A DNA stretch of 64,000 nucleotides. It comes from Tabrizicola sp. Its GTDB lineage: Bacteria > Pseudomonadota > Alphaproteobacteria > Rhodobacterales > Rhodobacteraceae. Of this stretch, positions 8,389 through 17,034 are shown one piece after another. The stretch is taken from assembly GCA_016792685.1 (NCBI GenBank), contig JAEULQ010000067.1, positions 62,001 to 126,000 on the forward strand, in the 5' to 3' direction. The notes beneath the pieces are model-generated. The model had not been told where the DNA came from. It searched no databases and saw only the letters and a list, made by a program, of their open reading frames with translations. The position numbers and the translations under genes were made by a program. How positions within the stretch are numbered: position 1 is the stretch's first letter; every line of letters begins with the position of its first letter.

Positions 8389-9030
8389 TCAGCCGGGAAA
8401 ATGCGTCCGGATCGCCGCGGCGAAGGCCTGGGCGAGCGCGGGATTGGCCTCGGCATCGTAATGGATGCCGTCGATGGGCGAGACCTTGACCACTTGCCCG
8501 GCATCCAGAAACGGCACGCCAACCCGCGCGGCGGCGGCCTTGATCTCGGCGGTCAACGCACGGGATTTGGCGGCACCACCGGCAAACATGCCCGCAAGGC
8601 AGCCGACCTCGATGATGGGCGGCGGCGCGACGAGAAGGACGCCCGGCGCAGCGTTGCCCGGACCCGCTGCCGAAGAAAGGATCATCCGGACCAGCCGCTC
8701 GAGCGACAGGGCGATGTCGCAGGCGTTGACTGAGAAACGTTCCTTCAGGTCGTTCGTCCCGAGCATGACCAGCACGACATCGACCGGTCGGTGGCTTTCC
8801 AGCAGTGCGGGCAGGACCGACAAGCCATTGCGATGCGCCCCTTCGACCGGGTCGTCATGCACGGTGGTGCGGCCGGGATGCCCCTCGGCGATCACCTCCC
8901 AGTCGGGAAGCAGTTTCTGCAGCCGCCCGGACCACCGTTCGTCGCGGTCGAACCGGCCTGAAAAGCCCAGATCGGGCATGGGCATGGTGCCGTGGGTATT
9001 GCTGTCCCCGAAAAGCAGCAGCGTGCGCAT
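8389..9030 (-). CDS. SGNH/GDSL hydrolase (arylesterase-like)
   Basis: 213-residue serine esterase of the SGNH fold. Block I is FGDSNTHG (nucleophile Ser10), block III is VMLGTNDLK, and block V is SPIDGIHYDAEANPAL, with the catalytic Asp/His pair in DGIHYD. There is no signal peptide, so it is probably cytosolic. The natural ester is unknown; relatives deacylate carbohydrates or aryl esters. It diverges from the LacI-type regulator, sharing a 160-bp intergenic region that holds an operator-like site at 9135-9150, so it could belong to the same regulon. Confidence 0.82.
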   Translation of the reverse strand: MRTLLLFGDSNTHGTMPMPDLGFSGRFDRDERWSGRLQKLLPDWEVIAEGHPGRTTVHDDPVEGAHRNGLSVLPALLESHRPVDVVLVMLGTNDLKERFSVNACDIALSLERLVRMILSSAAGPGNAAPGVLLVAPPPIIEVGCLAGMFAGGAAKSRALTAEIKAAAARVGVPFLDAGQVVKVSPIDGIHYDAEANPALAQAFAAAIRTHFPG

Positions 9031-9134
9031 CCGATCATCCCCCTCGTTCCGGTCCGGAAGATCAAGGTTTACCCGGTTCGCGACAAAGGGAAAGCCGCGA
9101 TCTGCGCGCTTTCGACGGCAGTCCTGGGAATTCC

Positions 9135-9150
9135 TGATTGACGCACCTCA
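9135..9150. promoter_or_regulatory. Operator-like site 1 (upstream of the LacI-family gene)
   Basis: TGATTGACGCACCTCA matches 13 of 16 positions of the reverse complement of the palindrome at 10305-10320, including ten consecutive bases (ACGCACCTCA). It lies about 40 bp before the TTG start of the regulator, where an autoregulatory site is expected. Confidence 0.5.
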
Positions 9151-9191
9151 GGGCGCTGCCGATAGTTTGGCGAAAGGACCGGGGATCCGAC

Positions 9192-10235
9192 TTGCGGCCA
9201 ACAGTGAACGATATCGCACGCGAGGCCGGGGTCAGCCTCGCGACCGTCGACCGGGTTCTGAATGCCCGTCCCGGCGTTCGGGAAAAGACCATCCGCGCGG
9301 TGAACGATGCCATCGCCCGGATCGGCTATGTCCGGGACGTGGCGGCTGCAAATCTGGCCCGGCAGCGGGTCTATCGGTTTGTCTTTGCCTTGCCGGATGC
9401 CGGGTCGCAGTTCCTTCTGGCCTTGCGCGCGGCCATCGACGAGGCGGCGCAGGGCATGATCTCCGAACGTTCGGAGGTCCGCATCGTGACCTATCCGCTG
9501 CGCGATCCACATGTTCTGGTCGAGGCCTTTGCCGGTCGAAACCTGGACGGGGCGGCGATCATGGCCCCCGAGACGCCGGAGGTGCGCGACCTGATCCTGC
9601 GGCTGAAGGAAAAGGGCGTCGCGGTCGCAACGCTTGTTTCGGACCAGCCGCATGCCGCACGGGACCACTTCGTCGGGATCGACAACCTGGCGGCAGGGCG
9701 TACGGCGGGGGTGCTGATGGGGCGCTTTCTGGGCGGGCGGCCGGGGAAAGTAGCCGTCGTCGTGTCCTCGATCCTTGCGCGTGACATGGTGGATCGGCGT
9801 CTTGGCTTTGACGCGGTCCTGGCCGAACGCTTTCCGGAACTCGAGCCGCTGGCCTCGATCGAAGGCCATGACGATGCCGAACAGACGGCCCGGGTGCTGA
9901 GGGCCTGCCTGGCAGAAAACGGACCGGTGGCCGGGGTCTATGTGGCGGCGGCCGGAACCAGGGGGGTAACAGCCACGTTGGAAGCCATGGGACTTGCGGG
10001 CCGGGTCACTGTCATCGCGCATGACCTGACGCCGCATACCCGTTTGGCGCTGGAGTCGGGAGCCATCGACGCCGTCATTGCGCAGGACGTTGGCCACCTC
10101 GCGCGCTCGGCGTTGCGGGTACTACGGGCCCGAGTGGATGGGCGCGACATCCTGCCCGCACAAGAGCGGATCCGGATCGAAATCATGCTGCGCGAGAACC
10201 TGCCGCCGGTCGCTGATTCGGGCCCGTCCCCCTGA
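9192..10235 (+). CDS. LacI-family transcriptional regulator
   Basis: 347-residue regulator. The N-terminal helix-turn-helix reads RPTVNDIAREAGVSLATVDRVLNARPGVREKT and is followed by a periplasmic-binding-protein-like effector domain (VATLVSDQPHAARDHFVGIDNLAAGRTAGVLMGRFL), as in regulators of sugar and polyol uptake. The start is taken as TTG at 9192 because LacI proteins begin right before the HTH and GGGGA lies upstream; the frame is open back to 9138. It probably controls the ABC operon starting at 10422, and a shared operator-like sequence flanks both genes. Confidence 0.88.
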   Translation: MRPTVNDIAREAGVSLATVDRVLNARPGVREKTIRAVNDAIARIGYVRDVAAANLARQRVYRFVFALPDAGSQFLLALRAAIDEAAQGMISERSEVRIVTYPLRDPHVLVEAFAGRNLDGAAIMAPETPEVRDLILRLKEKGVAVATLVSDQPHAARDHFVGIDNLAAGRTAGVLMGRFLGGRPGKVAVVVSSILARDMVDRRLGFDAVLAERFPELEPLASIEGHDDAEQTARVLRACLAENGPVAGVYVAAAGTRGVTATLEAMGLAGRVTVIAHDLTPHTRLALESGAIDAVIAQDVGHLARSALRVLRARVDGRDILPAQERIRIEIMLRENLPPVADSGPSP

Positions 10236-10304
10236 TCGCGCGGGAAATCCAGCCGTTCCGTCGACCGCCCCCAAATCGCTTTGACCAAGGGGCTTTCGGC
10301 GAAA

Positions 10305-10320
10305 TGAGGTGCGTACCTCA
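10305..10320. promoter_or_regulatory. Operator-like site 2 (upstream of the ABC operon)
   Basis: TGAGGTGCGTACCTCA has perfect 6-bp arms around GCGT, the size and symmetry of a LacI-family operator. It shares ten bases with the site at 9135-9150 and sits just upstream of the putative promoter of the binding-protein gene. A second short inverted repeat, CAGCTC-GGCA-GAGCTG, follows at 10332-10347. Confidence 0.55.
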
Positions 10321-10327
10321 AAAACGC

Positions 10328-10357
10328 TTTACAGCTCGGCAGAGCTGAGCCTATCGT
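10328..10357 (+). promoter_or_regulatory. Putative promoter of the polyol-type ABC operon
   Basis: TTTACA (10328-10333) and TATCGT (10352-10357) are separated by 18 bp and resemble -35 and -10 hexamers. The start codon of the binding-protein gene is 65 bp downstream. Confidence 0.35.
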
Positions 10358-10421
10358 AGCGTCAAGGCAAGAAGGCCCGGCGTCTGCACGGGCCCGTAAT
10401 CATCAACCACGGGAGTTACGC

Positions 10422-11738
10422 ATGAAACGGACATCACTTGCCGCCTCTGCGGCGCTTGCACTGGCCTGGGCCGCGCAGGCCAATGCCCAGTCGGGAGAGC
10501 TGACCCTCTGCTGGGCGGCCTGGGACCCGGCAAACGCGCTGGTCGAACTGTCGAAGGATTTCGAGGCCCAGTCCGGCATCAAGATGAACTTCGAATTCGT
10601 TCCCTGGCCGAACTTTGCCGACCGCATCCTGAACGAGCTGAACTCGGGCGGCCAGCTTTGCGACCTTCTGATCGGCGACAGCCAGTGGATCGGGGGCGCG
10701 GCCGAGAACAACTGGTACGTCAAGCTGAACGACTTCTTCGACAAGGAAGGCATCAGCATGGACGACTTCGCCCCGGCGACCGTCTATGCCTATTCGACCT
10801 GGCCGAAGGGCACGCCGAACTATTACGCGCTGCCCGCCATGGGCGACGCGAACGGCTGGTTCTATCGCAAGGACTGGTTCGCCAAGCCCGAGATCCAGGC
10901 CGAGTTCAAGGAGAAGTACGGCCGCGATCTGGCCGAGCCCAAGACCCAGAAGGAGCTGCTTGAGATCGCGCAGTTCTTCCAGGGCAAGGAAATCGACGGC
11001 AAGACGGTCTACGGTGCCTCGATCTTCACCGAGCGCGGGTCGGAAGGCATCACCATGGGCGCGACCGGCGCGCTTTACGCCTGGGGCTTCAAGTACGAGA
11101 ACACCCCCGGCAAGTACGACATGGAAGGCGCCGTGAACTCGCCTGCTGCGGTGGAAGCCCTTGAATTCTATAAGGAGCTTTACAAGACCGCGACCCCGCC
11201 CGGCTATGACAACGCCTATATGGAACAGTCGCTGGACGCGTTCAAATCGGGTCAGGTCGCCATGGCGATGAACTGGTTCGCCTTCTTCCCCGGTCTTTAC
11301 GCCGACCCGAATACCGGCGGCGACAAGATCGACTTCTTCGTGAACCCCGCGCAGAATGTTGCGGCCTCCACCCTTGGCGGTCAGGGCATTTCGGTGGTGG
11401 CGAACACCGACAACATGGATGGGGCCCTGGCCTACATCAAATGGTTCGCAAACCCCGATGTGCAGAAGAAATGGTGGGCCGCCGGTGGCTATTCCTGCCA
11501 CAAGGCCGTGCTGGATGACCCGAACTTCGTGAACACCGCGCCCTTCGCCGGTGATTTCCTTGAAGCGATGGGCGGGGTGCAGGACTTCTGGCAGGAACCG
11601 GCCTACGCCCAGCTGCTGCTCGCCATGCAGGAGCGGCTGCACAACTACATCGTGGCCGATCAGGGCACGGCGCAGGAGGCACTCGACGGGCTGATTGCCG
11701 ACTGGACCGAAGTCTTCGAAGACGAAGGCAAGCTCTAG
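10422..11738 (+). CDS. ABC transporter extracellular solute-binding protein (family 1)
   Basis: 438-residue binding protein (SBP_bac_1) with a signal peptide (MKRTSLAASAALALAWAAQANA, cleavage near residue 22). The mature protein starts with SGELTLCWAAWDPANALVELSKDFEAQSGIKM. It is the periplasmic receptor of the operon that follows. The operon order (receptor, two permeases, small membrane protein, two ATPases, DHA kinase) resembles the rhizobial glycerol importer, but this receptor is shorter than GlpV, so another polyol or triose is possible. It is preceded by GGGAG and the promoter/operator region described above. Confidence 0.88.
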   Translation: MKRTSLAASAALALAWAAQANAQSGELTLCWAAWDPANALVELSKDFEAQSGIKMNFEFVPWPNFADRILNELNSGGQLCDLLIGDSQWIGGAAENNWYVKLNDFFDKEGISMDDFAPATVYAYSTWPKGTPNYYALPAMGDANGWFYRKDWFAKPEIQAEFKEKYGRDLAEPKTQKELLEIAQFFQGKEIDGKTVYGASIFTERGSEGITMGATGALYAWGFKYENTPGKYDMEGAVNSPAAVEALEFYKELYKTATPPGYDNAYMEQSLDAFKSGQVAMAMNWFAFFPGLYADPNTGGDKIDFFVNPAQNVAASTLGGQGISVVANTDNMDGALAYIKWFANPDVQKKWWAAGGYSCHKAVLDDPNFVNTAPFAGDFLEAMGGVQDFWQEPAYAQLLLAMQERLHNYIVADQGTAQEALDGLIADWTEVFEDEGKL

Positions 11739-11752
11739 GCCCCGCTCAAGCT

Positions 11753-11780
11753 TTCCCTCCCTCTGTCATGAGGGAGGGAA
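11753..11780 (+). terminator. Intercistronic hairpin after the binding-protein gene
   Basis: TTCCCTCCCTC-TGTCAT-GAGGGAGGGAA, an 11-bp perfect stem 14 bp after the stop codon. It probably protects the receptor mRNA and attenuates transcription into the permeases. Confidence 0.65.
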
Positions 11781-11799
11781 GATCATCACCAAGCCGCCG

Positions 11800-11834
11800 C
11801 CCTCTCCCTTTCGGGGGAGAGGGTAGGGTGAGGG
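11800..11834. repeat. REP-like palindromic repeat (CCCTCTCCC...GGGAGAGGGTAGGGTGAGGG)
   Basis: A 9-bp perfect stem CCCTCTCCC-TTTCGG-GGGAGAGGG followed by TAGGGTGAGGG. This wording closely resembles a palindromic repeat that I recall as dispersed in many proteobacterial genomes. It occurs once here, between the binding-protein and permease genes, 27 bp upstream of the permease start. Confidence 0.5.
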
Positions 11835-11861
11835 GCCCGTTGGCCCCGACGGGATCACGCC

Positions 11862-12806
11862 ATGACCAACCCCATCGACATTGCTGCAAAGGCCACGCCC
11901 GCCCCGGTTGCGCGCCGCCTGCGTGGTCTCAGCGATCGCGCCATCGCCTGGATCTTCGTCGCCCCGACGATCTTCCTGCTTCTGGCGATCAACATCTTCC
12001 CGCTGATCTGGACGGTCCGGCTGTCCTTTACCAACTATCGTGCGAACCGGCCGAACGAAGAGGTCGAATGGGTGGGCCTGCGCAATTACACCCGGATCCT
12101 GACCGACGACGGGATCTGGGCCACGATGCAGACCACGGCGCATTTCCTGATCTGGACGATCGTCCTGCAAGTGCTGATCGGCTTCACCCTGGCCTGGCTG
12201 ATCAACCGGAAATTCAAGGGCAATGACCTGCTGACGACGCTGATCGTGCTGCCGATGATGCTGTCGCCCGCCGTTGTCGGCAATTTCTGGACCTTCCTCT
12301 ACCAGCCGCAGATCGGCCTGGTGAACTATATGGTCGAGCTTTTCACCGGCACCCCGGCTTCAAGCTTCTCGATGCTGGGGCCGGGCGGGCTTGCACCCTG
12401 GTCGATCATCATCGTCGACACCTGGATGTGGACGCCGTTCGTGATGCTGATCTGCCTTGCAGGCCTGCGGTCGATCCCCGACTACATCTATGAGGCGGCC
12501 GAGGTCGACCGCGCCTCCAAATGGCGGCAGTTCTGGACCATCACGGTGCCGATGGTGTTGCCTTTTCTTATGTTGGCAGTGCTGTTCCGGGGCATCGAGA
12601 ACTTCAAGATGTTCGATATGGTCAATCTGCTGACCGGCGGCGGCCCCGGGAACGAGACACTTCTCACCTCAATCGACCTCAAGCGTGAGGCCTTCGAGAA
12701 GTGGCGGACGGGCTATTCCTCGGCCTATGCGATCATCCTCTTTGTGACGGTCTTCGGCCTGGCCTCGATCTACGTCAAGGCTCTGAACAAGGTGAAAGAA
12801 AGATGA
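11862..12806 (+). CDS. ABC transporter permease, UgpA/MalF type
   Basis: 314-residue inner-membrane permease of the carbohydrate-uptake-1 family. About six hydrophobic segments are visible (WIFVAPTIFLLLAINIFPLIWTV, TAHFLIWTIVLQVLIGFTLAWL, SIIIVDTWMWTPFVMLICLAGL and others). The cytoplasmic EAA loop reads YEAAEVDRASKWRQFWTITVPMVLPF. Its stop overlaps the next permease start as ATGA, so the two are translationally coupled. The transported solute is inferred from the operon only. Confidence 0.88.
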   Translation: MTNPIDIAAKATPAPVARRLRGLSDRAIAWIFVAPTIFLLLAINIFPLIWTVRLSFTNYRANRPNEEVEWVGLRNYTRILTDDGIWATMQTTAHFLIWTIVLQVLIGFTLAWLINRKFKGNDLLTTLIVLPMMLSPAVVGNFWTFLYQPQIGLVNYMVELFTGTPASSFSMLGPGGLAPWSIIIVDTWMWTPFVMLICLAGLRSIPDYIYEAAEVDRASKWRQFWTITVPMVLPFLMLAVLFRGIENFKMFDMVNLLTGGGPGNETLLTSIDLKREAFEKWRTGYSSAYAIILFVTVFGLASIYVKALNKVKER

Positions 12807-13744
12807 GCGCCTATTCCGTCACCGAGCCTTCGAAAGCGTCGAAATGGGTCGCTGCCGCCCTGGTCGCGCTCTACACGATCATCACGCTCTTGCCTCTGGT
12901 CTGGATCATCTCCACCAGCTTCAAGTCAGGGCCGGACTCGATCTCCTACCCGCCCAAAGTGGTGTTTGAGCCAAGCCTTGAAGGCTACGTCAACCTTTTC
13001 ACCACCCGCACCCGCATCGCGGCCGAGGATTTTGCGGCGCTCCCTCCGCCCGAAACCTGGGTGGACGAGATCGTCCGGGATCAGGGCATGGTCATCGCCG
13101 GCCCCTCGCGCTTTGGCGAGCGCTTCCTGAACTCGGTCATCATCGGCTTCGGCTCGACCGCGCTGTCGACCTTTCTGGGCACTCTGGCCGCCTATGCCTT
13201 CAGCCGCTTCAAGGTGCCGCTGAAGGATGACCTTCTGTTCTTCATCCTCTCGACCCGGATGATGCCGCCCATCGCCGTCGCGATCCCGATTTACCTGATG
13301 TACCGCGAGCTTGGCCTATCCGACACGCACCTTGGGATGATCCTGCTTTACACGGCGGTGAACATCTCGCTTGCCGTCTGGCTTCTGAAGGGCTTCATCG
13401 ACGAGATCCCCCGGGAATACGAGGAAGCGGCCCTTATCGACGGCTACACCCGTTTTCAGGCCTTTCGCAAAGTCGTGCTGCCGCAGGCCGCAACGGGCAT
13501 CGCAAGTACGGCGATCTTCTGTCTGATCTTTGCCTGGAACGAATATGCCTTCGCGGTGCTCCTCACCTCGGGCAATGCCCAGACCGCGCCGCCGTTCATC
13601 CCGACAATTATCGGTGTCGGCGGCCAGGACTGGCCTGCCGTGGCTGCGGGGGCGACGCTGTTCCTGCTGCCGGTGATGATCTTCACCATCCTTCTGCGCA
13701 AACACCTCTTGCGGGGGATCACTTTCGGAGCAGTGCGCAAATGA
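12803..13744 (+). CDS. ABC transporter permease, UgpE/MalG type
   Basis: 313-residue partner permease. It has N-terminal LYTIITLLPLVWIISTSFKSGPDSI, the EAA loop YEEAALIDGYTRFQAFRKVVLPQAATGI and a C-terminal segment ending LLRKHLLRGITFGAVRK, all characteristic of MalG-like subunits. The ATG at 12803 overlaps the previous stop by 4 bp, and its own stop overlaps the nitronate monooxygenase start in the same way. An insertion of about 40 residues between the first two membrane segments (TRTRIAAEDFAALPPPETWVDEI...) forms a large periplasmic loop, as in glycerol-type importers. Confidence 0.88.
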   Translation: MSAYSVTEPSKASKWVAAALVALYTIITLLPLVWIISTSFKSGPDSISYPPKVVFEPSLEGYVNLFTTRTRIAAEDFAALPPPETWVDEIVRDQGMVIAGPSRFGERFLNSVIIGFGSTALSTFLGTLAAYAFSRFKVPLKDDLLFFILSTRMMPPIAVAIPIYLMYRELGLSDTHLGMILLYTAVNISLAVWLLKGFIDEIPREYEEAALIDGYTRFQAFRKVVLPQAATGIASTAIFCLIFAWNEYAFAVLLTSGNAQTAPPFIPTIIGVGGQDWPAVAAGATLFLLPVMIFTILLRKHLLRGITFGAVRK

Positions 13745-14754
13745 CGATGCCTCCGCATGTCGCAGCGCTGCTGGCCCTTACCGGGCAACGTCTGCCAATT
13801 GTGCAGGCGCCCATCGAGTCGGCGGCCACGCCCGAGCTGGTCACCGCCGTCTGCAGGGCGGGGGGCCTTGGCGGGCTTGCCCTGACCTGGGACAGCCCGG
13901 ACGAGGCTGCCGCCAAGGTGACAGCCTTGCGCCATGCCCTGCCGGGCGCGGCCTTCTTCGCCAATTTCGTGCTGCACTTCCCCTGTGAGGGGTTGGAGGC
14001 CGCGCTCGACGCCGATGTGCCCATGGTCACATTTTCCTTTGGCATCGACGCGGCCCGCATCGCCCGGGCGCACCGCGCCGATGCGAAGGTTGGTGTCCAG
14101 GTCGGGTCCGTCGAAGGGGCGCGGCTGGCCATCGCTGCAGGGGCCGACGTCCTGATCGCGCAGGGGGTCGAGGCCGGGGGCCATGTTCAAAGCACCACGC
14201 CGCTTGCGACGTTGCTGCCGCAGGTGGTGGCCGTGGCGGGCGACCGCCCCGTCGTCGCTGCGGGCGGCATCGCCAGCGCTGCTGCCATCCTGCGGGTCAT
14301 CGCCGACGGTGCGGCGGGAACCATGCTTGGCACCCGCTTCCTGGCCACGCGAGAGGCCGCCGCGCATTCCGACCACAAGGCCGCCCTCGTCGCCGCCAAG
14401 GCCGAGGATACCGCCTTCACCAACTGCTTCGATATCGACTGGCCCCATGCCATGCACCGTGTCCTGCGCAACTCTACCTTCACGGCCTGGGAAGCGGCCG
14501 GGTCCCCGCAGCCACCCCATCGCCCGGGCGAGGGCGATGTCGTCTTCCGCCAGAATGGCGCCGATCACCTCCGCTATTGCGATATGCCGCCCGGACCCGA
14601 CGCCATCGGCGACCCACTGGGGGCTTGTCTCTATGCCGGGACCGGTGTTGGCGACATCGACAGCGTCGAAGCTGCAGGCGACCTCGTCGTGCGCTTCGGG
14701 GCCGAAGTCCTGGCGGGCTTCTCCAGCGCTCAGCATGAAAGGGTCACGGCATGA
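13741..14754 (+). CDS. Nitronate monooxygenase family protein embedded in a transport operon
   Basis: 337-residue FMN-dependent TIM-barrel protein of the NMO/2-nitropropane dioxygenase family. Seen: substrate/FMN loop IVQAPIESAATPELVTAVCRAGGLGGLA, the HAMMER-like segment ADVLIAQGVEAGGHVQ with the conserved His, and VVAAGGIASAAAILRVIADGAAGTMLGTRF. Family members oxidise alkyl nitronates, but many homologues have unknown substrates. It overlaps the preceding permease and the following small gene by 4 bp each, so it is co-translated with transporter parts, which suggests it acts on the imported compound or its product. There is no signal peptide. Confidence 0.82.
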   Translation: MTMPPHVAALLALTGQRLPIVQAPIESAATPELVTAVCRAGGLGGLALTWDSPDEAAAKVTALRHALPGAAFFANFVLHFPCEGLEAALDADVPMVTFSFGIDAARIARAHRADAKVGVQVGSVEGARLAIAAGADVLIAQGVEAGGHVQSTTPLATLLPQVVAVAGDRPVVAAGGIASAAAILRVIADGAAGTMLGTRFLATREAAAHSDHKAALVAAKAEDTAFTNCFDIDWPHAMHRVLRNSTFTAWEAAGSPQPPHRPGEGDVVFRQNGADHLRYCDMPPGPDAIGDPLGACLYAGTGVGDIDSVEAAGDLVVRFGAEVLAGFSSAQHERVTA

Positions 14755-14939
14755 CCTGGTTCCTCACTGGCCTCCTGCGCTTCCGCCGCGGCCCCTGGGA
14801 GTTCTTGGCCACCATCCTGATCGCGCTCGGCGTGGTGATGCTGATGCAGCCCTTTTTTCTCTGGGCCTATACCTGGTCCTTCCTTGTGACGCTTGTGGGC
14901 ACGGTGATGTTCATCGTCACCAGCCATTTCCCGGAGTGA
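14751..14939 (+). CDS. Small two-helix inner-membrane protein (DUF2160-like)
   Basis: 62 residues with two hydrophobic helices (WEFLATILIALGVVMLMQPFFLW and WSFLVTLVGTVMFIVTS). A protein of this size (DUF2160) accompanies glycerol-type ABC importers in other alphaproteobacteria. Here it sits at the same place, between permeases and ATPases, and overlaps the preceding gene by 4 bp. It is probably an accessory subunit; the family assignment is by length, topology and position. Confidence 0.7.
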   Translation: MTWFLTGLLRFRRGPWEFLATILIALGVVMLMQPFFLWAYTWSFLVTLVGTVMFIVTSHFPE

Positions 14940-14942
14940 ACC

Positions 14943-16037
14943 TTGGCCGAGATTGTCATCAGAAACCTCCGCAAGGAATTCGGCGCCTTCACTGCCGTGA
15001 AGGGCTCCAGTTTCACCATCAAGGACGGCGAGTTCTTCATGCTGCTTGGGCCATCGGGCTGCGGCAAGACCACGACGTTGCGGATGATTGCCGGGCTTGA
15101 GCTGCCGACGAGCGGCGAAATCCTGATCGACGGCGAAGATGTGTCGCAGCGCCCGGCCTCGCAGCGTGACATCGCCATGGTGTTCCAGATGTTCGCGCTC
15201 TACCCGCATATGAACGTGCGCAAGAACATCGCCTATCCCCTTGTGTCGCAGGGCGTTCCCAGGGCCGAAGTGCAGAAGAAGGTGGCCGAGGTCGCGCGGA
15301 TCCTGCGGATCGATCACCTTCTGGACAAGGGCGTCGGCGGCCTTTCCGGTGGCGACCGTCAGCGCGTGGCTTTGGGCCGCGCCATCGTGCGGAACCCAAA
15401 GGCCTTCATGATGGACGAGCCCTTGGGGGCGCTGGATGCAGAGTTCCGCGAGATCATGGCGGAAGAGCTGCGCGCGCTGCACGACCGGATGAAGGCAACC
15501 ACGGTCTATGTCACGCATGACCAGCTGGAAGCCATGCAGATGGGCGACAAGATCGTGGTGATGAACCACGGCGTCGTCGAACAGTTCGGCACCCCACAGG
15601 ACATCTACGACCATCCTGCGACGCTATTCGTCGCCGATTTCATCGGCAGTCCCGCGATGAATTTCCTGCGTTTCGAGGGCAGTGCTGCGGCTGGAACCGA
15701 GGTGGTGACGCTGGGCGACACCAGTGTTTCGCTGCCCCGGCTGCAGGAAGCGGCGGCGGGAAGCCTTGTTCTTGGCGTCCGGCCCGAGCATGTCGCGCTG
15801 TCGGACGCAGCCGCGCTGAGGGCGCGCGTCGAGGCGGTGGAATATCTGGGCACCACCCAGATTATCACTCTGTCGACGCCCTTCGGCACGGTGAAGGCCC
15901 GCACGCCTTCGACCCAGCCCGCCAAGCCAGGGGATCTGACCGGGCTATCGCTCGCCGCCCCGCGTCTGTCGCTTTTCGATGCCACGAGTGGCCGCGCCTT
16001 CCGCACCGCCGCCAATGCCGGGGTTTTCCATGGCTGA
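14943..16037 (+). CDS. ABC transporter ATP-binding protein 1 (UgpC/MalK family)
   Basis: 364-residue ATPase. Walker A is GPSGCGKTT (about residues 38-46), the signature is LSGGDRQRVALGRA, Walker B is FMMDEPLGALD, and the H-loop is VYVTHDQLEAMQMGD. A C-terminal OB-fold (TOBE) regulatory region includes LVLGVRPEHVALSD. It starts with TTG at 14943, three bases after the small gene. Its stop overlaps the second ATPase gene by 8 bp. Two distinct ATPases in one operon imply a heterodimeric motor, as in GlpS/GlpT. Confidence 0.88.
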   Translation: MAEIVIRNLRKEFGAFTAVKGSSFTIKDGEFFMLLGPSGCGKTTTLRMIAGLELPTSGEILIDGEDVSQRPASQRDIAMVFQMFALYPHMNVRKNIAYPLVSQGVPRAEVQKKVAEVARILRIDHLLDKGVGGLSGGDRQRVALGRAIVRNPKAFMMDEPLGALDAEFREIMAEELRALHDRMKATTVYVTHDQLEAMQMGDKIVVMNHGVVEQFGTPQDIYDHPATLFVADFIGSPAMNFLRFEGSAAAGTEVVTLGDTSVSLPRLQEAAAGSLVLGVRPEHVALSDAAALRARVEAVEYLGTTQIITLSTPFGTVKARTPSTQPAKPGDLTGLSLAAPRLSLFDATSGRAFRTAANAGVFHG

Positions 16038-17022
16038 AGTGATCCTCTCTGGCCTTTCCAAGGCCTTCGGTGCGACCCAGGCGCTGCAGGGCGTCGAGAT
16101 GACCATCCCCGATGGAGCCTTTGTCGTCCTTCTGGGGCCGACCGGTGCGGGAAAGACCACCACGCTGCGGTTGATCGCCGGGCTTGACCGTCCCGACAGC
16201 GGTGACATCCGCATTGGCGGCCGGTCCGTCCTGGCCGACACACCCGCGATGCGCGATGTCGCGATGGTGTTCCAGCAGTATTCGCTTTACCCCCATCTCA
16301 CGGTCCGTGAAAATCTGGCCTTTCCCTTGCGCTCGCCGATGATCGCGATGCCCGAGGACCAGATCGCCCGGCGCGTGCAGGAGGTGGCGGAGGTCCTGCG
16401 CATTCCGCACAAGCTGGACAACAAGGCCACGGCCCTATCCGGCGGCGAGATGCAGCGGGTTTCCATCGGCCGGGCCCTGGTGCGCAATCCCCGCATCTAC
16501 CTGATGGATGAGCCCCTGTCCTCGCTGGATGCGAAGTTGCGGGCCGACCTTCGGGTCGAGCTGAAGCGCATTCATCACGAGCTTGGCGCGACCTTTCTTT
16601 ATGTCACCCACGACCAGATCGAGGCGATGACCATGGCCAGCCATGTAGGCGTGCTGGATCGCGGGCGGCTGGTGCAGTTCGGCACCCCGCGCGAGATCTA
16701 TGAAGCCCCGGTCTCGACCTATGTTGCCTCGCGTCTGGGCCAGCCGCACATCAACCTGCTGCCCGCCGGGGTCTTTGGCGGAGGTCCGGAAGGCGCGGCG
16801 ACGATCGGGCTCAGGCCCGAACACATCCGGGTTGGCGAGGGTGCGCCTGCCACGATCACCCGGGTGGAACACCTGGGCGACCAGACGCGGCTGCATCTGG
16901 CGCTTGGGACCCACAGCCTGATCACGCTGACCGAGCCGCATACCCACCAGAAACCGGGTGAGACGCTGATGATCCGCCCGCATGAGCCACTTTGGTTTGA
17001 CGCCAACGGAAACCGCATCTGA
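16030..17022 (+). CDS. ABC transporter ATP-binding protein 2 (UgpC/MalK family)
   Basis: 330-residue second ATPase. Walker A is GPTGAGKTT, the signature is LSGGEMQRVSIGRA, Walker B is YLMDEPLSSLD, and the switch His is in LYVTHDQIEAMTM. A short TOBE region contains GLRPEHIRVGEG. The ATG at 16030 overlaps the upstream ATPase stop; an in-frame codon at 15979 lies well inside that gene. It resembles its neighbour and likely pairs with it to power the permeases. The DHA kinase gene follows after 12 bp. Confidence 0.88.
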   Translation: MAEVILSGLSKAFGATQALQGVEMTIPDGAFVVLLGPTGAGKTTTLRLIAGLDRPDSGDIRIGGRSVLADTPAMRDVAMVFQQYSLYPHLTVRENLAFPLRSPMIAMPEDQIARRVQEVAEVLRIPHKLDNKATALSGGEMQRVSIGRALVRNPRIYLMDEPLSSLDAKLRADLRVELKRIHHELGATFLYVTHDQIEAMTMASHVGVLDRGRLVQFGTPREIYEAPVSTYVASRLGQPHINLLPAGVFGGGPEGAATIGLRPEHIRVGEGAPATITRVEHLGDQTRLHLALGTHSLITLTEPHTHQKPGETLMIRPHEPLWFDANGNRI

Positions 17023-17034
17023 AAGGCCAGTCCC

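Noticed and set aside
10434-11642. 402-codon minus-strand frame opposite the binding-protein gene
   Set aside because: The plus strand has a signal peptide and family 1 binding-protein motifs; the antisense translation has none.
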